A stretch of 64,000 nucleotides of DNA from Diogma glabrata (lineage: Eukaryota > Arthropoda > Insecta > Diptera > Cylindrotomidae). A program made the position numbers and the translations under genes. Shown piece by piece: positions 32,634-43,400 of the stretch. Every line of letters starts with the position of its first letter. Position 1 is the stretch's first letter. Under the pieces are notes generated by a model. It made no database searches. It saw only the letters and a program-made list of their open reading frames with translations, and was not told the origin of the DNA. The stretch covers positions 158,792,694-158,856,693 of the forward strand of contig OY856188.1 of assembly GCA_963693315.1 (NCBI GenBank), read 5' to 3'.

Positions 32634-34450
32634 GTTGGATTATTCATCGCTGATGGAGGGCTAAGGCCGTAAGTCTTGGAAGCCGGGAGGATTTCAACAT
32701 GGGGTAAGCGAACTTGATTTATTTTATTTACTTTTTTTTACATAGAGGTGTGAATGCGCGTGAAAGGGTGTACAAGTGATTGAATGAGAACTTGCTTGTC
32801 GATGTGCGTGTGTGTGTGAACTGATGATGCGTGTAGCGAGACACATTCAGTCTAAATTGGAAATGATTATAAACGAAATATTGTTGCTCTGCGGCAATAA
32901 CTCGTTTTCCAAATACATCTTTTTTTTAAGTTAAATCGTATTACCTAAATTTATTAATTTATATTTTTATTAATTAATAATTAATACCAAAAATAATATG
33001 AAAACCAAACCAAAAAAAAACAAATTCTGGTCATGTTTTATATTTATTAACCGTATTATACATGAACCAACGGTAAACTACAGGTATTTAATTAAATTGG
33101 TTTGGCAATATTTATTTAACTTACAAATAAAATTATAACTTTTTTTGGGAGCCGTAAATAATTTTCTTTGGTGATTTCGTATGGTTTCAAACATTTTAGA
33201 AAATATTATTAATAAAGAAAAAGGAAAATGAACAATAAAGACTTTCAATATAGCGTGTGACGTTCTCCAGTGCTCTAAGATTTGATTCAGGGTCTACCAG
33301 CAATGGCTGTCGTTTACGAGCTGTATCATATTGCTCAGATGACAGCAATACAACTTAATTTTGATTACTACCACTTGCGATACTTGCGGCGGGTCTTAGA
33401 GTTTAATTGTCTTGCTTCGCAGTCTGAGTGTGTGGGTGAATGTTAGCATGTATGAAGCGTGAGTGTGTGGGCGTCTGGGAGTGATTGTGGGGGTTGGACG
33501 TGCTGATAGTGGTTCTTTCGCAAAAGGGGTCGCCAGAGTCTCCGTTTTTCACTTGTATTTTTTTTCCATTTCTGTGTATTTTCGTAAATTGCGTACATTT
33601 CTGCATTTGTGTTGAAGCAGCAGGTAAAAATCTTTCAAATCCACGATGGCTGAGCTTTAGTCGTTAAATTACTCTAGGTACGCATCCTGCTATGCCATTC
33701 TCATTGGTTCGCCAATGAGAAAACTCTTCATTACAAGTTGGCGCCCAACGTGGGGCTCCTCTAAGGGTTTCTACAGCAATGTAGGACTCTGGAGGAGTTC
33801 CTCCATAATTTCAAAAACTTAGAAATTTTTTTTTTGAAAATTCTTTTCTTCATTTTAACTGTTATTCTCACCAAGCAATATTATAAGGCTCTGGCGACGG
33901 GAAGCAACTCCCTGCTTCAAACTCGCAGGAGTGGAGTTATTCTGAGATCCCTCAGATTGACTTCGATGGGGTTTTGCGTCCCCACGCCTCCAGCAATAAC
34001 TCCTTTTGTTTTTTTCAGTAACGCAAGGGTGAGAATGATTCTTCGGGATCATTCTCAATAGGCTTTACTAACCCACGGTCCCTAGTAACGGCTGAGTTTC
34101 TTGCTGGCACATGGAATGCCAGGGGTGACCAGATGCCAGGCTTAGATTTTTGTAGAATGGTGTATACGCCTGCTACATCCAGCCTGGTCATCTGGTTATG
34201 CTCTGGGTTCATTGTGGCATCAGGGCTCTCATCCGAGCTAACGTCTCCTTAACGTTAGAGTCCCCTCCCAGGAGCGTTAGCACCCTATGATCTGAGTTGT
34301 CCCATTCTCACGAATGATACTGGGGAACATCTTCCAAAGCAGTCAGATATCAACTGCTGAGGGAAGAGTTCGCCCAGCCTTGATGTCGTGAGTTAATTGG
34401 ATTCGCTCAGATCATAGCACCATCCCGTATGTGTCGTCGGTTTGGATCGC
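32634..34450 (+). mobile_element. LTR end with Lys-type primer site, fragment
   Basis: TTGGCGCCCAACGTGGGGC at about 33739-33757 matches the primer-binding site complementary to a lysine tRNA used by fly elements such as Osvaldo and Ulysses. It directly follows TCTTCATTACA, a plausible LTR end (33734). The LTR would extend leftward, possibly from about 32634 (TGTTGGATTATTC), with TGATGGAGGGCTAAGG early in it. GC-richer sequence to about 34450 would be leader/gag but has no convincing frame. No second LTR was found, so this is a truncated copy. Confidence 0.5.
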
Positions 34451-35200
34451 GGATGAGGAGTGTCGTTTGATTGAATGATGGTTCAGAGGGTATACTCTCT
34501 GACCATCCCAGCGACACTTGTCATCCAAGTGACATGCCGACAACACACACCCCACCTCATTCCTTTCCCACCCTATCTTACCCTATCCTTCTCTATCCCA
34601 TCTTATTCCGTTTTCTTTACCTAATCCCATCCTTTAACGTAGTTTATTTCATTTTTCTTTGGTCCCAAAACAAAAACTTTAACAAAATACAGGGAAATTT
34701 TTAGAACTAAATTGTAGCTAACTTCAAGTGAATATTTTGACAATCGCCATTAATGTTTGTTTACGCTTGTGCTATATTTGTTTATTTCATGAAGAGCCAT
34801 ATATTTTATATTTAAACGACGAGATTCGAACTAAAAAAAAAATTAAATTATAGATTAAATTAGATTAGATACGTATATACGTATGTACATATATGTAATG
34901 TTTTTGACATCTAAAAATAAACATACATGAAGATAGTGTTAATTTCAAAAATAGTACTAAAAATGTCCCATTGTTTATTTCCCTCACCTGTTCTGAACTG
35001 TTCTCGATAAAACACAAGATTTGTTGCGAACTGGTAAAAATAAATTTAATTTGCCAATTTATTTTAAGGAGATTAATTAAAATGGATGGATAAACGATAA
35101 ATATTTAATATTTATGCAATCAAAATTGAAATAATTTTAATTTGAACGAAAAAATATAAATAAAACAATTGCTGTCCCAGACAGTTGTCCGAAGAAAAAA
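34451..35200. other. Right part of inverted-repeat element, no gene
   Basis: A pyrimidine-rich stretch (CCCACCTCATTCC to ATCCCATCCTTT, about 34545-34640), then AT-rich sequence. No recognisable coding content. Confidence 0.45.
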
Positions 35201-35454
35201 CGCGACTAATGTCGCCATTACTATTATAATTAAAGCTGGTCTCAATACATCGATTCATTATTTATTAAAGCTAGTATACATAACTACACTTCATCTCCCT
35301 TTTTTAATTCATTAAATACATTAACTTATATATGTACTATATTGAATAGGAAATAAGTTCAATATTAAATTTAATTATAACCATAAAGTTACTAAAACAT
35401 AATTATTTCAATTTCAAATTTTTTTTTGTTTTTATATTATTTATTACACATATG

Positions 35455-36004
35455 TTTGTGCTTAATTTCTTACATAATTTTTTAAATAACTAGGAGCTTT
35501 AGCAATTCGACCAGTTCTTGTAATATAAGATTGGTTTCCGAAAGATCTAGATATCAGCGCATCAACTACTGTCTCTCGCGTATTATTGTTATCCGTTAAA
35601 GTAACATTGTGTCTTTCTTCTTCTGGAGCTTCGCTGCACGATTCTGATTGACTGTACCTAAATTTAGGCTTGTTATACGATGCTCTTAAATGTCTTGAGT
35701 TACGTCTCAACACATTTTCGTTTTCCTCCTTTATCCAATACGATCTTGGTGTGTTGTGTTTACCTATAACTTTTGCTGGTTTTCACTCATTTTTCTTTTG
35801 GTACACCACATTTTGGTCGGTATGTAAAGCTGATCTATGTTAAGCCGTTTTATCATAGTATTGTTTTCCTACATTTTGATTTTCGATTAACTTTTTCCTT
35901 ATATCATGTTTTACTTTTGGATTTAACAGAATATCTTTAATCGGTACTTTGGTTCTTGTTGTACGACTCATTAAAATTTGAGATGGTGATGCATTTAGTT
36001 TAGC
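35455..36004 (-). pseudogene. Gypsy pol C-terminus (integrase tail), broken
   Basis: Starts after the solo LTR with LNASPSQILMSRTTRTKVPI, the standard insect gypsy integrase motif that follows the EYRNHPV block found at 37600. It continues with NPKVKHDIRKKLIENQNVGK, has stops at about 35834 and 35783, and ends in TRTGRIAKAPSYLKNYV before TAA near 35462. It belongs to the gypsy at 30158-41199. Confidence 0.85.
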
Positions 36005-36008
36005 AACT

Positions 36009-37549
36009 TGTAACAATTGTTAAAAATTGTTAAAACAAAATGATATGTTTCTTTACACAAAAAAATTGTAAATAACTATACAAGAAAAAATTCTTGGTCC
36101 AGTGTACAAAAGCTAAAGAACAAGTATTTTTCTTTAAATATATGTTTTATATTTTCATATGTTAAGTTGATTAATCTGCAGAATTTGCAAATAATTTAAC
36201 GGCAATTTTTTTTGATTATGTACGACATTATGTACATCGAAATCAAAAACAAGGTATATAAGGTTGGTTGATTGGTATATTGTGGTCAGTCGTTTCGGTA
36301 ATTTATTAGAAATTGGAAATAAGAATTTTGATGCTAGTGGATTAATTCGGGTGCCAATTAATTAAAATGTTTTTGAATTTTGTTTAAATTCGTTTGTTTT
36401 AATTAAGTTTCATTTTGAAAAAGTTCAATAAAGTTTAGTAATTATTTTTAAATTTGTGGTTTGTTATAGTTTTGCTGGTTCAAATAGAGTTTTCATTTAC
36501 TGATTTTTTTTTTCATTGGAGTTTTTTTTGATAGTCTGATTGTAAATGTTAAATAATAAAAAAAAAGGAGAAAGAAAAAAAATTATATATGTATATAGTG
36601 ACAGTTAATTAAATTACAAAAAAAGTAAACAAAGAAAAGAAAATTACTTGTACTAAGAAAGAAAAGAAAATTACTTGTGTTGTATTGTATGCCATTATGT
36701 TTAAATAGTTTTTAACTTAATACCGATAACGAAATCAAATTTTTGATGTAATATCGTCTTCACCATTTAATTATATACAACGAAAAATTTATTCAACTGA
36801 TCACCAAACAAAAAAATTATCTTACTTTTTTGTTGTAATATCATCCTCATCATTTCATTATATACAACAAAAAAATTTATTCAACTGATCACCAAAAATA
36901 AAACGATCTTATTTTTTTTTGTTGTCCGATTATCATTTCATTATATGTAACAAAGAAAAATTTTTTTATTCAACTAATCACCAAAAACAATATCATCATA
37001 TTTCATCATATCAATATCATCATCATCAGCAATTACAAATAACACCACTAAATCAACATTCAATTTTCGGCCCATTAAAGAAAAAAAAATAAGAGAAAAA
37101 AAATTATATGTGTTTGTGCTTGTCTCATATTAGAATAGAAAAACGGAAATTGTATGGTGATGGGATCTAGCTAAGTAAGTGATTTTTTTTAATTTTTTTT
37201 ATAATTTTGTCTATCAAATTTCAAACTAATTGAATGTAAATACGAATAATTAAATATGAGTAATTAAATGTATAAATATGAATAGTTAAATCTTTTTGTT
37301 GAGAGAGGGAGAGAGGTTGTAGTTCGGCACAGTGACCATGTGAAACCAAAAAATTTTTTTGTTTAAATTTTTTTTTTATTTTTCCGCTCTATCAAGATCT
37401 TTCCGTTGTACTGGAAATACCCACACCAGCACTGAAGCAGCCGAAAAATGAGCGGTCCAGTACAAATAACGGAAGAATAAATTTCTGTCAACGTCACATT
37501 ACTGACCCTGGTCAACTGTAAAATTGACCCTGGTCAACTGTACGTTACA
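36009..37549 (+). mobile_element. Solo LTR, 1,541 bp, in gypsy integrase
   Basis: Begins TGTAACAATTG and ends CAACTGTACGTTACA, with a 4-bp target duplication AACT on both sides (36005-36008, 37550-37553). Removing it restores the integrase frame from HPV to AKLNASP. A TATA box (TATATAAG, 36255) lies about 33 bp before a fly-type initiator (TCAGT, 36286-36290), and AATAAA follows at 36427. This fits + strand transcription. Internal 85-100 bp tandem copies with TTATTCAACTGATCACCAAA lie at about 36745-36985. No internal retroviral-type region is present, so it most likely arose by LTR-LTR recombination. Confidence 0.85.
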
Positions 37550-37553
37550 AACT

Positions 37554-40500
37554 GGGTGATTCCTATATTCTAATAGGGCATAATCTATATCACCACCACT
37601 ATCCATTGCTTTCTTTATTAATTGCTTAGCAATACGAACTCCTTTTTCAGCCTGTCCGTTGGATTGAGCATACGTTGGACTGGACGTTATAAACTTAAAG
37701 TTCCACTCCTTGCTGAAGTTTAAACATTCAAGAGATGAAAAGGGCATGTTATCCGCAATTATTATCTTAGGAATCTTTCATCTTTCAGCAGATGTTTTGT
37801 CTTGTAATGGAAGAATATCAAGCCATTTTGAAAAGTAGTCGGTTATAATTAAGTAATCTTTTCCTCCTATATACAAAATATCGCAGCATATTTTTTTAAA
37901 AGGTAACCATGGTATTTCATGTGGAATTAATGGCTCTTTTATATTTGAAGGTAAAAATTTTTCGCATGTGCGGCATTTACTAATGTAGTTTTCAATGTCA
38001 GTGTCTATTCCTCGCCAATATAAAATGTTTCTGGCTCTTTCCTTACATTTAGTCATACCCACATGACTTTCATGCAATTTTTTCGGCATCTTATTTCTTA
38101 GTTTGCATGGAACTATTATTCTATTACCTAAAAAGACAAATTGTCTTATACATAAATGTCATTTTTAAATTTGAAGTACGGTTTAGCCAACTCTGGTACC
38201 TTTCTTTTTCTACCAGGCCAACCCTCATTATATACCTCTATTATACTTAATAAAGTCAAATCATTTTGCGTTTCTTTTTGAAATTTTTCTTCCATGAATT
38301 GCTTATGTCCAATGTATGCACTATTTCTGCATACTCTTCAAATTCATTGGCAGACTCAGTTTTTAAGTATGACCGTGACAAATGGTCAGCAATATGAAGC
38401 TCTTTTCCAGATACATATTTAACTGTTAAATTATAATTTAATAATAATAATCTCATTTTTCATAACGCCTACAAGAGGTTTATGGTCCGTGTTAATTTCG
38501 ACGTGTTTTCCATAAATGTAGTTATGAAATTTTACACAAGCGTATAAAATTGCTAACATCTCTTTATCTACTTGTGCATAGTTAATTTCAGTATTTGTCA
38601 AACTACGTGATGCAGACGCGATTGGTTTTTTATTTTGAATTAATACACAACCTACTCCCGATTTCGAGGCACCAGTTTGTATTATAATAGGTTTGTCCAT
38701 GCTAAATGGTTGTAAGACTGGATATTCACAAATTTTACTTTTAAGCATCGTCATCGCTCTTGTTTGTTTTTCCGTCCAGATAAATTAATTTTCCTTTTTC
38801 AACAGTTGCCGCAATGGCTCGGTAATTTCAGCCATCTGCGGTATAAAATTTCTTAAATAGTTTGCCATACCCAAGAATCTTTGTATTTCTTGTTTTGAAT
38901 TAGGATTTTCCATTTCAGTGACGGCTTTTATTCTTTCCGGGTCTGGACATACCCCGTCTTCATTAAATATGTGCCCAAGGAACTTTACTTGGGTCACTTT
39001 ATATTGGAATTTATTTATATTAAACTTAACGTTTACTTGTTTAGCTCTGTCAATAAAATTTTTTAAATTTCGATCATACTCTTCTTCTGATCTGCCCATA
39101 ACCATGGTGTCATCTAAATAAATATGAACACCTGGCAAATCACCAAAATATTTCTCATTATATTTTTGGAATTCTTCAGGAGCTATATTAATTCCAAAAG
39201 GAAGTCTTTTGAATTTATAAATTCCAAAGGGTGTACTAAATGCACACAACTTTGACGATTCATCGGTCAATTTTATTTGATAGAACCCATCTTTTAGATC
39301 TAAAACGGAGTTATATTTCACTCCTGAAAGTTTCATTGTTAGATCATCTAACGTGGGTATTATATATGGACACTTTATGATAGCTCGATTTAGTTCTTGT
39401 GGATCTAAACATAACCTTACCGTTTTATCCGGTTTTTCTACCACTACTAGGTTACTGATCCATTCGCAAGGCTCATTTACCGTTTCTATTATTTGTAAGT
39501 CGACCAGCTGGTTTGACTTGTTCTTAACCTTTTCTCTAAGATCAAATGGGATACGTCTTGCAGTTTTTGATACTGGATCTGAGTTGCTTTTTAATTTAAT
39601 TTCAAGCTTGTGTGGAAATTCACCAAGTCCGTCAAAAATATCCTTATTTTTATCTATAAACTGTTGTTTTTCAACATTTAGATTGAAAACTCGTTTTATT
39701 AAACCTAATTTCGTACAACTATCTAATCCCAAAATTGGTGTTGTATCTAAGTCAAATATAATGAATTTAAAGTTTGCCCCTTTTCCTTTATGCACAACAT
39801 CTATAGATCAACGGAACCTATTTGTCGAATTTTTGTTCCTCCATACGCTTCTAGAACAATTTCACTAGTTTGAATTTCTCTATTTATTTTTAAATTAGTA
39901 AATAATGCAAAAGGCATAATATTTACCTCCACCCCTGTGTCTAATTTAAATTCACAAATATGGTTATTAATAATTATTTTTTCAAACCAACTATTTTTAT
40001 CAAAATTATTAGCATTATATATAGATTCTATTTTATAAATTATATTTTCACATTCTAAGTTTTTATTAATTTCATTGATCTTTTTTGCTTTGCAAAATTT
40101 AGTGAAATGATGTAAACAATTACACCGTTTACACTTATAACCGAAAGCTGGGCAGTTAGCTCTGGCATGAGTTTGATTGCATTTTCTACATGCACTTTTA
40201 TTTACATTATTAAATTTGTCTTGATAGTATGAACTATCAAAATTTTTTTCTTTATTATAAAATTTATTTTTATTTGTAAATTTATTATTATTATTTACTT
40301 TAATATTATTTTTATTAAAATTATTATTATTATTATTATAATTACTAAAATTACCTTTATTTATGTTTTTACTGTTAGAACTAACATGTTCTATATTTTT
40401 AAATGTTGTATGTTGAATTTCTGTAAGTTGTTCCTTTTTCTTTCGGCCAACTGACACATCTCGATCGTTTTCTCTAATCCTGGATCTCCCCATTTTTATT

Positions 40501-40880
40501 AAGTTTTCTTGTAATGATTGATCATAAACACTAATTTGTCACGTATCATTCCATTTAATGCGTCTTCAAATGCACACTGTTTCGCTAGCCTTTTCACATC
40601 CAGCAAAAAGAAATCAAACTTTTCACCTGGCTCTTGCTTTCTACCATAAAACTTATGTCTTTCGAATAAAATGTTGGTTTTTTCACTACAAAAGTTATCT
40701 AATGGAGCGATGATATCATGGTAAGATTCTTTTTGTTTCTCACTTAAACTAGTTGAATTTATTAGTTCTGCTTGCTTTCATATAATTTTTAAATTGTTCG
40801 TGGAATTTTCTCTAATTTTCAGCAAGACTTCCACTTACTTTCATTTCAGATGGAATTCTACTTCCATTTTTATAATTATT
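37554..40880 (-). pseudogene. Gypsy gag-pol, several breaks
   Basis: Reading on the minus strand: gag remnants at 40880-40500 with frameshifts (HDIIAPLDNFC, GEKFDFFLLDVKRLAKQCAF). Frame 40493-39801 has an Asn-rich stretch, a zinc knuckle (CRKCNQTHARANCP, then CKRCNCLHHFTKFC) and protease FKLDTGVEVNIMP. Frame 39795-38785 is the RT, with WISNLVVVEKPDKTVRLCLD, FSTPFGIYKFKRLPFGI and catalytic IYLDDTMVMG. RNase H follows at 38754-38431; its first motif is TGAS instead of the usual DAS. Integrase pieces lie at 38089-37778 (HHCC finger, then CDILYIGG and ITDYFSKW) and 37747-37554 (SPTYAQSNGQAEKG with the catalytic Glu). Stops and frameshifts lie near 39800, 38770, 38445, 38250 and 37770. Confidence 0.9.
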
Positions 40881-41199
40881 TTTCTTAATTTGTGTTGTAC
40901 AAATATAAGATTTAACCTCACATATAATTATTACACGTGTATTTTATTTAAATCGCTATTTGTTCGATTCCAACTGCGCCATGTAGCGACGTGATGTTTC
41001 TCAATATTTAAATAATTATTATTTAATTAAAAGACTTGTTTCACTAACTTTATATTTATTATAAAACATTAACAAACTACACATCTTGTGCTTACATCAC
41101 GACGACTTCTAATAATGTCGCCATTACTATTATATTTAAAGCTGGTCTCAATACATCGATTCATTATTTATTAAAGCTAGTATACATAACTACACTTCA
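40881..41199 (-). promoter_or_regulatory. Gypsy 5' LTR and primer-binding site
   Basis: LTR 41199-40982 on the minus strand, ending CGCTACA, then TGGCGCAGTTGGAATCG as primer-binding site at 40981-40965. Short leader to about 40880. Confidence 0.85.
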
Positions 41200-41642
41200 C
41201 TTGATGCCAAAGAATTTGCTTTGGGTGTTTTTTCAGATATAGAAGGTGCTTTTGACAATACCACCTTCGAATCTATCAGGACTGCGGCATCGCAACATGG
41301 AATTAATAGCACGATCTCAAATTGGATCGTGTCTATGTTGAGCTGCCGCATTGCCTCTGTTAAAATGTGTAATACTATTGTTTCAGTTTCAGTCAAACGA
41401 GGTGGTGTTCTTTCACCTCTTCTGTGGACTTTGGTAGTTGATAGTCTTCTTAAGAGACTGAATCAATTGGGACCCTACTTTCAGGGTTACGCTGATAATA
41501 TTGCCACACTGGCAATTGGGAAAGACCCCCGCACTCTGGTGGATCTAATGCAAAATTCACTGAAGCTGGTTGAAGAGTGTGTGGGGAGCAAGGACTTTCA
41601 GTCCATCCTTCCAAATCACAGGTAGTCTTATTTACCAACAAG
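41200..41642 (+). mobile_element. LOA/R1-like LINE, segment 2 (RT palm)
   Basis: Continues segment 1: AKEFALGVFSDIEGAFDNTT (palm aspartates), RGGVLSPLLWTLVVDSLL and FQGYADNIATLAIG, where the second Asp of the YADD motif has become Asn. The frame shifts near 41600 but VVLFTNK can still be read to 41642. The next part of this LINE (SDEVKFLGIILDKRLNW) resumes at 46214. Confidence 0.85.
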
Positions 41643-42129
41643 AGTTGCTTGCATCCAGTTGCTTTTGTCCACTCGTACCGGTCGGTTGTTCGTATTAAAT
41701 TTTAATTTTAATCTATTTCTCGCTTTATGTTTATTTTATTTCTTGACGGGTTACAACCTTATGTTGTATTATTTTCATTAAATTTCTTGACGAGAACAAC
41801 CTTATGTTGTACTATATATAGTTTAGTGATGTTTCTAAAAAGTGTTTCGTGTATTTTAAAATGTGTGTTTGTGTAAAGGTTAATTCTAAAGTTTTAAAAT
41901 AGCTAATCTTAATAATATTTCGAACAAAACCTAAAATCAATTAATGCTATAAAAAGTGAAACTGTAACGGGATTCCTTTTTATCTCCTATTATACATATA
42001 CACATGCAACAACACAAAAATCACATGATTCTTATTAAAGTAGTCTTTCCCGTTTTTCCTTCTTTTTATTTTCATTGATTTAAATTCTGTTGTATCAATT
42101 AAGCATAAATTAATATCTCTTATTTAAAA

Positions 42130-42182
42130 CTAGGGGGTATCCCGCGGGCTCCGCCCCCCCCACCCCCGCCCCTCCACCATCT
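42130..42182 (-). mobile_element. Helitron-like 3' end hairpin
   Basis: On the minus strand GGCGGAGCCCGCGGGATACC is followed by CCCTAG and then T. A GC hairpin shortly before CTAG with insertion before T is the usual Helitron terminus. It stands out in 75% AT surroundings. No helicase was found nearby. Confidence 0.5.
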
Positions 42183-42977
42183 ACCAACTTTACTATTTAA
42201 TGTAAAAATTATTCCTTTAAAAAAAGGTTATTATTCCTTTAAAAAAAATTCGATCTATTTTTCATAATAAATATTACATATCTTGTGACTAATTCAAAGT
42301 AAAAAAGGTTTTATTAATAAAACATCAACAAAAATTATAAATATATGTATTATGTAACTTAATTAAAATAAAAAAATAAAATCCCCTAAATGCATTCTAT
42401 AACATGATTGCATTCATAACTAAACAAAATGACGTCACACGATCTTTTATGATAAAGCTGTTATATTGCAAGAGAAATACATACTCAAATAGTAGTTTTT
42501 GTTTTCCTTAATTTAGTTCACAGGAATGAAATTATGGCAAATAATTATCGGAAACCACTATTATATGATTTTTAGCACTGTCTTCGAAATGTAAATATCG
42601 AAATGATTTTAATGCTTTTAATTTGAACAAATTATGGCAAAAGACAACTTAACTTTTTAACTAACTTTAAAGAACTACCTTATCGATAATTCTAAGTATC
42701 CAAAAACAAACTTTTATATAAGTTTTATTTATACATATATGAATTATTTATTTATATGAATTCATTCATGAATAATAAAATAAAAAAGCACAATAATTTT
42801 AAAGTTATTTAAAGAAAATAATGAATTTATGAATAAAAAAACAATTTTAATGTTATTTAAAATAAAAATTTAAAAACTGCATTATCGTAAAACGAAATGT
42901 ATGTATGAATATGAATAAAATAAGAGTGTGTAAAAAAACAATAATTTTAATGTTATTTAAAAAAAAAATAAAAAAAA

Positions 42978-43050
42978 TTCGCAATATTCAGGTTTCGAAC
43001 TTACAATCTATAGATCATCAGTCGAGCGCGCTACCAATATACCAATTTGA
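42978..43050 (-). ncRNA. tRNA-like (SINE head) sequence
   Basis: On the minus strand TGGTATATTGGTAGCGCGC resembles a tRNA D arm and polymerase III A box, and AAGTTCGAAACC about 35 bp on resembles the T arm and B box. The anticodon stem does not pair well, so this is a degenerate tRNA or a tRNA-derived SINE, not a working tRNA gene. Confidence 0.45.
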
Positions 43051-43400
43051 ACTATATTTGATCAATAGACTAAAGGATACATAAGATATCCGTTACGCTC
43101 GTATAGAAGGATAGACTTACGGCTATTATATTATTGATAAATAACGTACTAGCAATTGATTTAATAAACTCCTTTCAATCATCAACATATGATAATAGAT
43201 TTTTCTTTTCTGTCTGTTACCATTGCCGGTGAGATAGTGAAAGCACTCAGAACTGCAAAAATTTTTATGGCCTATGCCAATCTTTTCTTTGCGGCTTATT
43301 GTTTTGTTTACTCTATCTTGTCCCTTTTGGTTTTTGGCTTTTATTATTTCCTCTATTAATCTTTAACTTAACCATTGTTAATTTTAATATACACTGCCCA

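Larger units (their letters stand above)
30293..35207. mobile_element. 4.9-kb inverted-repeat element, superfamily unknown
   Basis: Inserted in the gypsy 3' LTR: comparison with the intact LTR shows an exact break, with AAT duplicated on both sides (30290-30292 and 35208-35210). The ends are inverted repeats of about 36 bp sharing AGTCGCGTTTT, TCTTCG, and CTGTC..GGACAG. The inside holds AT-rich DNA, tandem repeats (31400-31830 and 32190-32600), an LTR-like block with a Lys-type primer site (33737) and GC-richer sequence at 33860-34560. No transposase was recognised. A basic frame at 31199-31011 (minus; STKRRQTNKSKCNRLRAKTK) is the only protein-like piece. A 3-bp duplication would fit Harbinger, but AAT is not its usual TWA target. 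Confidence 0.75.
30158..41199 (-). mobile_element. Gypsy (mag-type) retrotransposon, nested insertions inside
   Basis: Minus-strand element with two 218-bp LTRs. The 5' LTR is 41199-40982; the 3' LTR is 35293-35211 plus 30292-30158, split by another element. The LTRs begin TGAAGTGTAG, end CGCTACA and differ at only 4 of 218 positions. Primer-binding site TGGCGCAGTTGG follows the 5' LTR; a purine tract AAAAAAGGGAGA precedes the 3' LTR. Flanks are CTGGA (30153-30157) and CTTGA (41200-41204), a 5-bp target duplication with one change. It sits within the LOA-like LINE. Excluding the inserts it is about 4.6 kb. Its gag-pol is broken in several places. Confidence 0.92.
41643..43400. other. AT-rich interval, possibly LINE 5' leader plus older scraps
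   Basis: A 55-bp-spaced direct repeat (TTTCTTGACGRG..ACAACCTTATGTTGTA) lies at about 41738-41815. A GC-rich Helitron-like end lies at 42130 and a tRNA-like stretch at 42978. No gene was recognised elsewhere. Confidence 0.45.

Noticed and set aside
33834..34212. Frames of 60-75 codons as gag of the Lys-primed element
   Set aside because: No gag-like motif in any frame, overlapping frames on both strands, no support.
42978..43050. Functional tRNA gene
   Set aside because: A and B box-like sequences are present but the anticodon stem does not fold, so only a tRNA-like relic is claimed.
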